Assembly: GCA_046297695.1 (NCBI GenBank)
Contig: JBKBHF010000004.1
Location: 60,041-124,040, forward strand
Reading direction: 5' to 3'
Source of the DNA: Permianibacter sp046297695
Lineage (GTDB): Bacteria; Pseudomonadota; Gammaproteobacteria; Enterobacterales; Permianibacteraceae
Length of the DNA stretch: 64,000 nt
Below are positions 17,477-26,194 of this stretch, one piece after another. Every line of letters begins with the position of its first letter. The first letter of the stretch is position 1. The notes under the pieces are model-generated. The model ran no database searches. It was given only the letters and a program-made list of their open reading frames with translations, and had not been told where the DNA came from. The position numbers and the translations under genes are program-made.

Positions 17477-18256
17477 TTACGGACAGATGCGACCATCCGC
17501 CCCGCAATCATCGGACTCGTCATCATCAATAATGGTACCACGGCCTTGACTATCGCTTATCGAACCACCGCCGGTCAGGCCAGACAGGTTGACATAAAAA
17601 TACTCTACGTTCTCAATCATGATGCCGTTACGCAGATTGACCGTAATGTACTGGGTAGATGGCCCGGTGGGCGTAAAAGTCAACGTTCCCGATTTAGCGT
17701 AATAGTCAGAGCTTGAGCTAGCTGTGCCGTTCGCCGTGGCATAGCTGATTGAATGCGAGATATTATCATTGCCCGTTCTGGTGACTGCGAAAGTCATCGT
17801 TCCATCTGACTCTACAGCGGACGCGTCGGAGATTTTAAATGAAACGCCGGAGGTAACGGAATCATCATCTACGATCGTAACCGAGGCACAATCCTCGGGA
17901 GACCCACCGAACCCCCAACCCACGCAGACCTCAAACGTTTCATTGCCTTCTACGGCAGAGTCATTGTAGATAGGCAAGTAAAAGGAAGTCGTACCAAACA
18001 TCGGAATTGTGACGCTTCCATTCATAGCCTGAAAGTCAGAGCCACCAACCGCAGAACCATTGACGGTCCAGTACGAATAGCCAACTTGCGCATCCTCATG
18101 GTTGCGGATGGTAACGCGTACCGAACCAGCATTTTCTGAGACAGTGCCGCTGCTTACATTTATCGAAACTGAAGCCATCGCTTCAGCACCAGCCAAAGAA
18201 GCAGCGGCAATGAGCCCGCATTTGACCAAAGCAGTAAATCCTTTAAATGCCTTCAT
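17477..18256 (-). CDS. secreted Calx-beta repeat protein
   Basis: A 259-residue protein with a signal peptide (to about residue 28) and two Calx-beta immunoglobulin-like repeats, residues 29-132 and 138-247. Each has the family hallmarks: an initial VSENAGSVRVTI or VESDGTMTFAVTR strand, a TANGTA/TVNGSA block, a GNETFEV or ENVEYFYV strand, and a closing SVTIVDDD or TIIDDDE calcium-binding edge. A short Cys-containing tail follows (DDCGADGRICP). The ATG at 18256 has GGAG seven bases upstream. Calx-beta modules act in calcium-dependent adhesion. Lower G+C than the flanks; the second gene of the insert. Confidence 0.85.
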   Translation of the reverse strand: MKAFKGFTALVKCGLIAAASLAGAEAMASVSINVSSGTVSENAGSVRVTIRNHEDAQVGYSYWTVNGSAVGGSDFQAMNGSVTIPMFGTTSFYLPIYNDSAVEGNETFEVCVGWGFGGSPEDCASVTIVDDDSVTSGVSFKISDASAVESDGTMTFAVTRTGNDNISHSISYATANGTASSSSDYYAKSGTLTFTPTGPSTQYITVNLRNGIMIENVEYFYVNLSGLTGGGSISDSQGRGTIIDDDESDDCGADGRICP

Positions 18257-18621
18257 GAATTGCTCCAATGTTCGAAAGACCAATTGCGACCGTCGCATTA
18301 CGGTCGTAACAAACATATCACCATCCATGCACGCATGAACCAGTTGTTAATGCTTACTCACACGAAGCCATCGATTACTCTGCTTGGCAACTCCTGCAGG
18401 TAAGACCTCCCGCAGGCAACTGCCAGGCCTTATGTAACGACGTGCCGCGCTAACATCACAAATTGTTGCGCTGCGTATCGCTTTGTACACCCTACGGTTA
18501 GTGAAGCTATCCCGAATTTCACAACTCCCATCAACCACAGCGGAATGCAATGGTTTTGTTCCCTGCTGCGGCCGCTCCTGCTCAACAGGGGCAGTCGAAA
18601 GACTATTAGCCCGAAGTAAAA
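18257..18621. other. noncoding right part of the insert
   Basis: About 365 bp upstream of the Calx-beta gene and before the displaced aminopeptidase end. It must hold the promoter of the Calx-beta gene. Small ORFs here do not look like proteins. I found no tRNA, integrase fragment or convincing integron attC site. If the insert was integrated by a recombinase, its attachment region should lie at the right end of this stretch. Confidence 0.4.
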
Positions 18622-18738
18622 CTGCTCGCACAGACTCCGGCCAACAAAGCTTGGGCCATTGAAGTTTTCAGGAAAGCCGAACCGGGTTACCACCCGCTGA
18701 CGATTGGTTCGGCGAAAAAAGAGTTGGGATTGAATTAA
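18622..18738 (+). pseudogene. displaced 3' end of the M1 aminopeptidase gene
   Basis: 38 sense codons plus TAA encode exactly the same C-terminal peptide as the intact gene (LLAQTPANKAWAIEVFRKAE and onward to KKELGLN) but have no start or upstream domain. The synonymous-only differences from 16328-16444 show that both versions evolved under selection as gene ends before being placed in one chromosome. A terminator follows. Confidence 0.9.
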
Positions 18739-18740
18739 TG

Positions 18741-18770
18741 AAAAAAAGGCGGCTAAATGCCGCCCTTTTT
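18741..18770 (+). terminator. terminator after the displaced gene end
   Basis: GGCGGC-TAAAT-GCCGCC with seven A residues before and CTTTTT after, three bases past the TAA. It is probably the original terminator of the aminopeptidase gene. Confidence 0.8.
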
Positions 18771-18880
18771 ATTCTTCGTGACAATGATTTATTCTTTTCT
18801 TGAACTCGCAAAACGCAACTAATGGAGAAGCTTGAATTGCATTACCAGATACGTTTCGATGTTGATTTTGACCGATTTAT

Positions 18881-19309
18881 TTAGCCCTCAAAGAGGGTTA
18901 CAGCGATTGACACAAAAGCAGCGAATGCAAAGAACAATGTCACCGGCCAAGGCAGACTGAATGTTGAAACCAAATAAGCTGGATAGAACACGGCCGAAAA
19001 GAGGCATGCACCCCCCTTAAACGTGAACCTCGATTCGAATATCCTACGAATCACCTTAAACAAAGAGTAGGTGCCTACCCCCAAAAAAAAGGCCCCGAGC
19101 AGAATCGCACTCTCGCCTTGAATTTCGACATAGCCCTTTCCATCAAGGTAAACGGCAGACTTACCTATTGCTGGAAGATATCCGTGCTGGAAATAGACGA
19201 GATACCCACCCGCAGAGGCTAGGCAAGTAAAGAGTGATAACCGGATGGCTTCTCCATCGCTCCTGTCCGACTGATGACTCCTCTCCCTTGGCTTTCTGGA
19301 ACTACTCAT
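18881..19309 (-). CDS. small multi-pass membrane protein, unknown
   Basis: A 142-residue protein with a charged N-terminus (SSSRKPRERSHQSDRSDGEA) and four hydrophobic stretches, at about 25-45, 68-85, 100-118 and 120-140 (for example LLGAFFLGVGTYSLFKVI, PWPVTLFFAFAAFVSIAVTL). No family recognised. It is AT-richer than the genes around it. The ATG overlaps the stop of the upstream lipoprotein gene by four bases, so it is co-translated with that gene as the third gene of the SDR operon. Confidence 0.65.
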   Translation of the reverse strand: MSSSRKPRERSHQSDRSDGEAIRLSLFTCLASAGGYLVYFQHGYLPAIGKSAVYLDGKGYVEIQGESAILLGAFFLGVGTYSLFKVIRRIFESRFTFKGGACLFSAVFYPAYLVSTFSLPWPVTLFFAFAAFVSIAVTLFEG

Positions 19310-19818
19310 TTTTTATGGTCACCCAAGGCAGCCTGCTGTAGGACTGCATCGACTCTTGCTTCGATTTGGCGCAAAGCATCTGCGCCAGCGAACCCTACAC
19401 AACCGTGATTGTCCTTGAACGTCCAACCATCGACGGTTGCCGGGGTCGAGAAAACCTTGACGGCATGATCGATCGCGTACTGCTTGCAGATAGGGGCACG
19501 GGTCAGATCTTTTGGCAGCCCCACTGTCAGCGTTTGTAGCTCGGCGTACAAGGAGGCGAGCCGCTGAACTTGCTGTGCGTCCATTTTGCCGCTAACCATT
19601 GGCGCATCACCGCGCTGCACGGTGTAAGCACCGCTCAACTGCCAGCGCACCGTGACCGGTTGGCAGGGTTTGCCGCAGTAGCTCTGGTACTGGTAGTGAG
19701 GGTACGCCGGCACCGGTTCGGCATCGGCTTGCACGACATTTTTGGGTGTCAGCGTCGCGGTATCGGTGACGGCACAACCGGTCAGCACCATCACGGCAGC
19801 GAGCAGCAACAGGCGCAT
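19306..19818 (-). CDS. lipoprotein with DUF6438-like domain
   Basis: A 170-residue lipoprotein: MRLLLLAAVMVLTGCAVTD contains the lipobox LTGC. The mature part has the pattern YCGKPCQPVTVRWQLSG, then TVQRGDAP and SGKMDAQQVQRLASLYAEL, matching DUF6438-type proteins (a Cys-containing start, a two-strand hairpin, then a helix that measures a threshold). Two further Cys (APICKQY, NHGCVGF) may pair. The start ATG at 19818 has AGGA eight bases before it; two other ATGs lie just upstream. It begins six bases after the SDR stop and overlaps the next gene by four bases. Function unknown. Confidence 0.75.
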   Translation of the reverse strand: MRLLLLAAVMVLTGCAVTDTATLTPKNVVQADAEPVPAYPHYQYQSYCGKPCQPVTVRWQLSGAYTVQRGDAPMVSGKMDAQQVQRLASLYAELQTLTVGLPKDLTRAPICKQYAIDHAVKVFSTPATVDGWTFKDNHGCVGFAGADALRQIEARVDAVLQQAALGDHKK

Positions 19819-19823
19819 GATCA

Positions 19824-20588
19824 TCATCCTTTGCGGTGCACGGCGAGCGGGCCGTGGGCTTGGCACACCGGCATCACTTCGATGCTGCTGATATTGACAT
19901 GGGCCGGCTGGGCGATGGCCCAGTCGACGCATTCGGCGACATCGGCCGGTGTCAGTGCGTCAGCGCCGGCATACACTTTCGCGGCTTTCTCGGCATCACC
20001 TTTGAAACGCACCAACGAGAATTCACTACCGCCAACCAGGCCGGGTTCGATATTGGTGACGCGCACGCCGGTGCCGAGCAGATCAGCACGCAGATTACGG
20101 GCAAACTGATCGACAAAGGCTTTGCTGGCGCCATAGGCATTGCCACCGGGGTAGGCGTACGAGCCGGCGATCGAGCCCATCATCAGCACGTGACCACGAC
20201 CACGCTCGACCATGCCGGGCAGCAAGAGCCGTGTCATCAAGGCCAGCGCGGTGCAATTGGTGTCGATCATCTGCTGCCAGTCGTTCCAGTCGGCTTTGTG
20301 GCCGGGCTCCAGCCCGAGCGCGAGGCCGGCATTATTGACCAGCACATCGACAGCCGCGAACTCAGCGGGAATGGCTGCAATGGCGGTGCGCAGCGCGGCT
20401 TGATCGCGGACATCAGCGGCGATGATGTGGCACGGCACGTTCAGCCGCTGCGCCAGTGCCTGCAGACGGTCGGCGCGCCGTGCCAGCAGGATCAATTTCA
20501 TGCTGCGGGCGGCGAGCCGCTCGGCAATCGCTTCGCCAAAACCGCTGGACGCGCCAGTGATCAGCGCGATCTGATAGGAGATTGCCAT
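19824..20588 (-). CDS. ydfG: SDR-family NADP oxidoreductase, YdfG-like
   Basis: A 254-residue short-chain dehydrogenase. The cofactor motif is TGASSGFGEAIAERLAARS, the NNAG motif is NNAGLALGLEPGHKADWNDW, catalytic Ser is in MGSIAGSYAYPG and the Tyr/Lys pair in YGASKAFV. The LALGLEP(G/A)HKADWNDW block is characteristic of YdfG, the 3-hydroxy acid dehydrogenase/malonic semialdehyde reductase of E. coli that also oxidises serine and allo-threonine. The start at 20588 has GGAA eight bases upstream. First gene of a three-gene operon with a lipoprotein and a membrane protein, which is an unusual context for ydfG. Confidence 0.88.
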   Translation of the reverse strand: MAISYQIALITGASSGFGEAIAERLAARSMKLILLARRADRLQALAQRLNVPCHIIAADVRDQAALRTAIAAIPAEFAAVDVLVNNAGLALGLEPGHKADWNDWQQMIDTNCTALALMTRLLLPGMVERGRGHVLMMGSIAGSYAYPGGNAYGASKAFVDQFARNLRADLLGTGVRVTNIEPGLVGGSEFSLVRFKGDAEKAAKVYAGADALTPADVAECVDWAIAQPAHVNISSIEVMPVCQAHGPLAVHRKG

Positions 20589-20680
20589 GATGGGTTCCAA
20601 TGTCTGGGACGTTGTTGCGGGAGAAACCGGTGCCGCATAATGCTACGGTGATTTGAGCTCGTGCAAGGCATACAACCGCC

Positions 20681-21655
20681 ATGGCTGACCCGCACTCGCA
20701 TTCCCCGTCTACACCGGCTGCCGACCTGCATGGCCATGACGGTCATGGCCATGCGGGTCATCATCATGGTCATGGCCATCACCACCATCATCATCACGCC
20801 GGCAGCAATATCGCGCTGGCATTCTGGCTGAACCTGTCGTTCTGCATTATCGAATTCATTGGCGGCGTGCTGACCAACAGTCTCGCGATCATGTCGGATG
20901 CGCTGCATGACTTGGGCGACAGCATCGCGCTCGGCATGGCATGGCAGCTGGAGCGCTACGCCGGCAAACAGGCAGACGAGCGTTACTCGTATGGTCACCG
21001 GCGCTTTTCACTGCTCGGTGCGCTGATCAATACCGTGATTCTGCTGGTCGGCGGCGTGTTCATTTTGTCGGAAGCGATTCCGCGCCTACTTAACCCCGAA
21101 GCAGTACATGCGCCGGGCATGTTGGCGCTGGCCGTGCTCGGTGTTGCCGTCAACGGTTTTGCCGCGTATCGCCTGCGCCACGAAAACACGATGAACGCCA
21201 AAGTCATGGCATGGCATCTGTATGAGGATTTACTCGGCTGGTTGGCCGTGCTCATCGTCAGTGTCGTGATGATTATCAAGCCAATGCCGATCCTCGATCC
21301 GATCCTGTCGGTGCTGATCACGCTCTACATCACCTGGAATGTGGTCAAGAACCTGCGCCGCACCGTCGCGTTATTCCTGCAAGCTGTGCCGGAAGAACTG
21401 AGCTTGCCGGCAATCGAACAAGAACTTTGCGCCATCCCGAACGTGCAGTCCTGTCACCATACCCATCTGTGGTCACTGGACGGTGAACGGCATGTGCTGA
21501 CCACGCATTTGATTGTTGGCGATGAGATTTCGGCCGCTGAAATTGGTTTGGTGAAACAGGCGGTGCATGCGCTGGCGCATCGGCATGGCCTTGTTCATAC
21601 CACGATTGAGATTGAGCAGGCCGGAGCACAGTGCTCTATGGAGCACAAGCACTGA
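20681..21655 (+). CDS. cation diffusion facilitator, zinc-type exporter
   Basis: A 324-residue CDF transporter. The N-terminus (residues 3-40) is His-rich, including a run of seven His. Six transmembrane segments follow. The metal site is formed by SDALHDLGD in TM2 and HLYEDLLGW in TM5, giving the His/Asp composition usual for Zn/Cd exporters (ZitB/CzcD group). The cytoplasmic C-terminal domain contains VQSCHHTHLWSLDGERH, a further metal-binding region, and ends CSMEHKH. It exports zinc or a similar ion by proton antiport. No metalloregulator gene is adjacent. Confidence 0.92.
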   Translation: MADPHSHSPSTPAADLHGHDGHGHAGHHHGHGHHHHHHHAGSNIALAFWLNLSFCIIEFIGGVLTNSLAIMSDALHDLGDSIALGMAWQLERYAGKQADERYSYGHRRFSLLGALINTVILLVGGVFILSEAIPRLLNPEAVHAPGMLALAVLGVAVNGFAAYRLRHENTMNAKVMAWHLYEDLLGWLAVLIVSVVMIIKPMPILDPILSVLITLYITWNVVKNLRRTVALFLQAVPEELSLPAIEQELCAIPNVQSCHHTHLWSLDGERHVLTTHLIVGDEISAAEIGLVKQAVHALAHRHGLVHTTIEIEQAGAQCSMEHKH

Positions 21656-21692
21656 GCAATGTTTGCCTCTCTTCCTTGCCAAGGAAGGGTGG

Positions 21693-21729
21693 CAAAGACA
21701 AAGGCCCGCATCGCGGGCCTTTGTCTTTG
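21693..21729. terminator. bidirectional terminator between CDF gene and tdh
   Basis: A perfect 17-bp stem (CAAAGACAAAGGCCCGC and its complement) with an ATC loop between two convergent genes. Confidence 0.85.
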
Positions 21730-21754
21730 CGGTAACACAGATCGAGCTAAAGAC

Positions 21755-22780
21755 TCACTCCCAGCTCAAAATCACCTTACCGGAATTGCCCGAGCCCATG
21801 GTCTCAAAACCTTGCTGGAAATCGGCAACATTGAACCGATGGGTGATAATCGGTGTCAGATCAAGGCCCGACTGGATCATCGCCACCATCTTGTACCAGG
21901 TCTCGTACATCTCGCGGCCGTAAATGCCCTTGATGATCAGGCCCTTGAAGATCACCTGATTCCAGTCGACTGCCGCTTCTGACGGCGGAATGCCGAGCAT
22001 GGCGATCTTGCCGCCGTGGTTCATCGCTTCCAGCATGCTGCGGAACGCCGCTGGCACGCCGGACATTTCCAGACCCACGTCAAAGCCTTCGGTCATGCCG
22101 AGTTCGTGCATGACGTCAGTGACTTTCTCTTTGCTGACGTTGACCGCGCGGGTGGCGCCCATTTTCTTGGCGAGCTCCAGACGGTATTCGTTGACGTCGG
22201 TGATGACGATATGACGGGCACCGACGTGACGGCAGATGGCGACGGCCATGATGCCGATCGGGCCTGCACCGGTGATCAGCACGTCTTCACCGACCAGATC
22301 GAACGACAGCGCGGTATGGGTGGCGTTGCCGAAGGGATCGAAAATCGCGGCGATATCATCCGGAATGTCGTCCGGGATCGGGAAGGCGTTTTCGGCCGGG
22401 ATCACCAGGTATTCAGCAAATGCGCCCGGACGATTGACGCCAACACCGGTGGTGTTGCGGCACAGGTGACGACGACCGGCGCGGCAATTGCGGCAGTGAC
22501 CGCAAACGAGGTGGCCTTCGCCGGACACGCGCTGGCCGATTTTCAGACCTTTGACTTCGCTGCCCATGCCAGCGACCACGCCGACGTATTCGTGACCGAC
22601 CGTCATCGGCACCGGAATGGTTTTCTGCGACCACTCATCCCATTTATAGATGTGCATGTCGGTACCGCAGATCGCGGTTTTCTTGATTTTGATGAGCACA
22701 TCGTTCGGGCCGACATCCGGTTTGGCGGCATCGACCATCCAGATACCCGGTTCGGCTTTGACTTTGGCGAGCGTTTTCAT
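21755..22780 (-). CDS. tdh: L-threonine 3-dehydrogenase
   Basis: A 341-residue zinc-dependent medium-chain dehydrogenase, the same length as E. coli Tdh. Catalytic zinc ligands are Cys38 (AICGTD), His63 and Glu64 (VGHEYVG). The structural zinc cysteines are in HLVCGHCRNCRAGRRHLC. The Rossmann motif is ITGAGPIGIMAV. It oxidises threonine to 2-amino-3-ketobutyrate, the substrate of the Kbl enzyme encoded just upstream. Second gene of kbl-tdh, separated by 163 bp that carry a dispersed repeat. Confidence 0.97.
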   Translation of the reverse strand: MKTLAKVKAEPGIWMVDAAKPDVGPNDVLIKIKKTAICGTDMHIYKWDEWSQKTIPVPMTVGHEYVGVVAGMGSEVKGLKIGQRVSGEGHLVCGHCRNCRAGRRHLCRNTTGVGVNRPGAFAEYLVIPAENAFPIPDDIPDDIAAIFDPFGNATHTALSFDLVGEDVLITGAGPIGIMAVAICRHVGARHIVITDVNEYRLELAKKMGATRAVNVSKEKVTDVMHELGMTEGFDVGLEMSGVPAAFRSMLEAMNHGGKIAMLGIPPSEAAVDWNQVIFKGLIIKGIYGREMYETWYKMVAMIQSGLDLTPIITHRFNVADFQQGFETMGSGNSGKVILSWE

Positions 22781-22837
22781 TTGCGTTACCTCGAAAGTGC
22801 GTGGTGCGCACTGACTTCAGATACTGGTGCGGCAATC

Positions 22838-22919
22838 ACCCCACCCTAGCCCTCCCCTTGGCAGGGGAGGGAACGGTATGGCACCTCCCCCTGTGAAGGG
22901 GGGGCTGGGAGGGGGTAGC
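22838..22919. repeat. dispersed GC-rich inverted repeat in the kbl-tdh spacer
   Basis: About 82 bp with imperfect terminal inversion (CACCCCACCCTAGCCCTCCC at one end, GGGGCTGGGAGGGGGT at the other) and an internal perfect hairpin CCCTCCCC-TTGGCA-GGGGAGGG (22850-22871). This CCCTAGCCCTCCCC type is a widespread noncoding repeat in proteobacteria. On the mRNA it would fold and could protect the upstream kbl message. Confidence 0.6.
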
Positions 22920-22943
22920 TGTCGCTCCACATTAAATCCCTTG

Positions 22944-24140
22944 TTATTTGATCACACCCAGCTCACGACCGACCTTGGCAAACGCCGCCACTGCCTTGTC
23001 GATATGGTGCAGCTCATGCGCGGCTGACATCTGGGTGCGAATACGGGCAGCGCCTTTCGGTACGACCGGGAAGGAAAAGCCGATGACATAGATGCCTTCT
23101 TTCAGCATCCGGTTGGCAAATTCCTTGGCCAGCGCGGCATCGCCGAGCATGACCGGGATGATCGGATGATCGGCGCCGGCGAGTGTAAAACCGAGCGCGC
23201 TCATCTTGTCGCGGAAATAGCTGGCATTGCGGCGCAGCTTGGCGCGCAGCGCATCGCCGCCTTCGAGCAGTTCGAGGCAGCGGACGGTGGCGGCAGCGAT
23301 GGCCGGCATCAGCGTGTTGGAGAACAGATACGGCCGCGAGCGATTGCGCAGCCAGTCGATCACCTCTTTCTTGCCAGAGGTGTAACCACCGCTAGCGCCG
23401 CCGAGCGCTTTGCCGAGCGTACCGGTGATGATGTCGACGCGCCCCATGACGCCACAGAATTCGTGGCTGCCGCGGCCTTTGTCGCCGACAAAGCCAACCG
23501 CGTGCGAGTCATCGACCATGACCATGGCGCCGTACTTGTCGGCCAGATCGCAGATGCCTTTCAGGTTGGCGATGATGCCATCCATCGAAAACACGCCGTC
23601 GGTGGCGATCAGCTTGAAGCGGGCACCAGCGGCATCGGCTTCTTTCAGCTTGGCTTCCAGATCGGCCATGTCGTTGTTGTTGTAGCGGAAGCGCTTGGCT
23701 TTGCACAGGCGCACGCCGTCGATGATCGAGGCGTGATTGAGCGCGTCGGAGATGACCGCATCTTCTTCGCCCAGAATGGTCTCGAACAGACCCCCGTTGG
23801 CGTCGAAGCAGGACGAATAGAGAATCGTGTCTTCGGTGCCGAGAAACTTCGACAACCGCGCTTCCAGATCCTTGTGCACGGTCTGCGTGCCGCAGATGAA
23901 GCGCACCGAGGCCATGCCGTAACCGTATTTGTCGAGACCCTGCTTGCCGGCTTCGATCAGCTGCTTGTTGTTGGCAAGACCGAGATAGTTGTTGGCGCAG
24001 AAATTGATGACGTTCTCGCCGGTGGTCACGTGAATGTCGGCGGTCTGCTGACTGTCGATGACGCGCTCGTCCTTGTACAGGCCGGTGTCTTTCAGTTCCT
24101 GGATCTGGTTGCGAAGGTGCTGCAGAAATGCGTCGCGCAT
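22944..24140 (-). CDS. kbl: 2-amino-3-ketobutyrate CoA ligase (glycine C-acetyltransferase)
   Basis: A 398-residue PLP enzyme of the alpha-oxoamine synthase family, identical in length to E. coli Kbl. It splits 2-amino-3-ketobutyrate with CoA into glycine and acetyl-CoA. Visible motifs are CANNYLGLANN, SCFDANGGLFE, DALNHASIIDG, VDDSHAVGF and the PLP-lysine region TLGKALGGASGGY. The start at MRDAFLQHLRNQIQELK matches the family; the frame stays open 57 codons upstream without family-like sequence, and the ribosome site is weak. First gene of kbl-tdh. The glycine made here can enter the gcv system encoded at 5-10 kb. Confidence 0.97.
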   Translation of the reverse strand: MRDAFLQHLRNQIQELKDTGLYKDERVIDSQQTADIHVTTGENVINFCANNYLGLANNKQLIEAGKQGLDKYGYGMASVRFICGTQTVHKDLEARLSKFLGTEDTILYSSCFDANGGLFETILGEEDAVISDALNHASIIDGVRLCKAKRFRYNNNDMADLEAKLKEADAAGARFKLIATDGVFSMDGIIANLKGICDLADKYGAMVMVDDSHAVGFVGDKGRGSHEFCGVMGRVDIITGTLGKALGGASGGYTSGKKEVIDWLRNRSRPYLFSNTLMPAIAAATVRCLELLEGGDALRAKLRRNASYFRDKMSALGFTLAGADHPIIPVMLGDAALAKEFANRMLKEGIYVIGFSFPVVPKGAARIRTQMSAAHELHHIDKAVAAFAKVGRELGVIK

Positions 24141-24384
24141 GCGGGTGGCTGCCGTGTTGAAGAAAGGATTCCGGCCTGGTCGGCGCCGGGCCGTCAAATG
24201 AGCAATGGCCCTGCGCTGCATGGGCCATTTCCGGTGCCGTGTATTGTAGCTGTTCGGCGTCGCTCCTGCGCATCCCTGCGCCCGCGACATTGGCACCTCC
24301 ATGTGCAGCACCTTGCCGACCGGACCAGCACGGGTCTATGGTCGCGGTTCCCGAGACTTGTCCGCGTCTTAATCGCCTCTGCCC

Positions 24385-26118
24385 ATGACCCGACTCCGCT
24401 CCGCTGCCCTGACAGCATTGACCGCCTTCCTGTTCACCGGCCTTACCGCCACCGCATTCGCGCCTACCGCCCATTCCGCAGACCGCGTTACCGGCCGACC
24501 GTTTGCGACCCGTTCCGAAGTCATCGCCCCGCATGGCATGGCCGCCACCAGCCATCCGCTCGCGACCCAGATTGCGCTCGATATCCTGAAACAGGGCGGC
24601 ACGGCGGTTGATGCGGCCATTGCCGCCAACGCCGCGCTCGGCCTGATGGAGCCGACCGGCAACGGCATCGGCGGCGATCTGTTCGCCATTGTCTGGGATG
24701 CCAAGACCGGCAAATTGCATGGCCTGAACGGCTCTGGTCGCAGCCCAAAGAGCCTGACGCTTGAGCATTTCCGGCAGCAGGGCCTGAAAGCAATCCCACC
24801 GCATGGCCCGCTGCCGGTGTCAGTGCCCGGCGCGGTCGATGGCTGGTTTGCGCTGCACCAAAAGTTCGGCAAGTTGCCGATGAAAACGCTGCTGGCGCCA
24901 ACCATTCGCTACGCCCGCGAAGGCCACCCGGTCGCCGAACTCATTGCCTGGTATTGGCAGCGCAGCGTGCCGGTGCTGTCGAAATGGCCGGGCTTCAGGG
25001 AGCAGATGACGATCAACGGCCGCGCCCCGGCCAAAGGCGAAATGTGGAAGAACCCCAATCTCGCGAACACGCTGGAAAAAATCGCCAAGAGCGGTCGCGA
25101 TGCGTTCTACAAAGGCGAGATTGCCCGCACCATCGACGCCTACATGAAAAAGCACGGCGGCTTTTTGTCTTACGACGATCTGGCCAGCCACCGCAGCGAA
25201 TGGGTCGAGCCGGTTTCGGTCAATTACCGCGGTTACGACGTCTGGGAGTTGCCGCCCAATACCCAAGGCATCGCCGCGCTGCAAATGCTGAATGTATTGG
25301 AAGGCTACGACTTCAGCAAAATTCCGTTCGGTTCGGCTGAGCACGTGCACTTGTTTGTCGAAGCAAAAAAACTCGCCTTTGCCGATCGCGCCAAGTTCTA
25401 CGCCGACCCGGCATTTGTCAAAACGCCAGTCGCGCATTTGCTTGGCGAGGCGTACGCCGACGAGCGGCGTAAATTAGTTGACCTCAACAAGGCGATGAAA
25501 GCAGTCGATGCCGGCCATGCCCCGCTCAATGACGGCGACACCATTTACCTGACCACGGCGGACAAAGACGGCAACATGGTCAGTCTGATCCAGAGCAATT
25601 ACCGTGGCATGGGCTCGGGCATGACGCCGGACGGGCTTGGCTTTGTCCTGCAGGATCGCGGCGAGATGTTTGTGCTGACCGAGGGCCACGCCAACAGCTT
25701 TGCCCCGGGCAAACGGCCATTCCAGACCATCATTCCCGCGTTCATCACCAAGGATGGCAAACCGTGGGTCAGCTTTGGCCTGATGGGCGGCGCCATGCAA
25801 CCGCAAGGTCATGTCCAGATCGTCATGAACCTGATCGATTTCGGCATGAACCTGCAGGAAGCCGGCGATGCACCGCGCATCTACCACGAAGCCAGCGTCG
25901 ATGAGCCAAACGGCGCCGCGATGACGGATGGTGGCATCACCTACCTCGAAACCGGATTCGCTTACGACACCATTCGCGAGCTGATGCGCAAGGGCCATCA
26001 AGTGCAATTCAACAATGGTGGCTACGGCGGTTATCAGGCGATTTTGCGCGACACACAAAACGGCGTTTACATCGGCGCGTCGGAAGGCAGAAAAGACGGC
26101 CAAGCCGCTGGTTACTGA
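24385..26118 (+). CDS. ggt: periplasmic gamma-glutamyltransferase
   Basis: A 577-residue Ntn-hydrolase precursor with an N-terminal signal peptide (to about residue 32). Cleavage should occur before Thr386 in NDGDTIYLTTADKDGN, which generates the new N-terminal nucleophile of the small subunit. Here the nucleophile is followed by Ile (TIY) rather than the second Thr of E. coli GGT, as in many GGT-like hydrolases. The GNGIGGDLFAIV and QPQGHVQIVMNLIDFGMN regions are typical. It hydrolyses glutathione or other gamma-glutamyl compounds in the periplasm, or acts as an acylase; substrate preference cannot be told. Divergent from kbl and 213 bp upstream of a TonB-dependent receptor gene. Confidence 0.9.
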   Translation: MTRLRSAALTALTAFLFTGLTATAFAPTAHSADRVTGRPFATRSEVIAPHGMAATSHPLATQIALDILKQGGTAVDAAIAANAALGLMEPTGNGIGGDLFAIVWDAKTGKLHGLNGSGRSPKSLTLEHFRQQGLKAIPPHGPLPVSVPGAVDGWFALHQKFGKLPMKTLLAPTIRYAREGHPVAELIAWYWQRSVPVLSKWPGFREQMTINGRAPAKGEMWKNPNLANTLEKIAKSGRDAFYKGEIARTIDAYMKKHGGFLSYDDLASHRSEWVEPVSVNYRGYDVWELPPNTQGIAALQMLNVLEGYDFSKIPFGSAEHVHLFVEAKKLAFADRAKFYADPAFVKTPVAHLLGEAYADERRKLVDLNKAMKAVDAGHAPLNDGDTIYLTTADKDGNMVSLIQSNYRGMGSGMTPDGLGFVLQDRGEMFVLTEGHANSFAPGKRPFQTIIPAFITKDGKPWVSFGLMGGAMQPQGHVQIVMNLIDFGMNLQEAGDAPRIYHEASVDEPNGAAMTDGGITYLETGFAYDTIRELMRKGHQVQFNNGGYGGYQAILRDTQNGVYIGASEGRKDGQAAGY

Positions 26119-26194
26119 ACGATACAAAACGTAAGCCCACAAGCAGGTGACCAGTCGATTTATGGCGCCTGCTTCACAATCTTTTCGAACTGGC

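Noticed and set aside
18257..18621. Integron attC site or tRNA remnant in the insert
   Set aside because: Short TAAC/GTTA motifs occur, but no arrangement gives a foldable attC with core sites, and no tRNA cloverleaf can be drawn.
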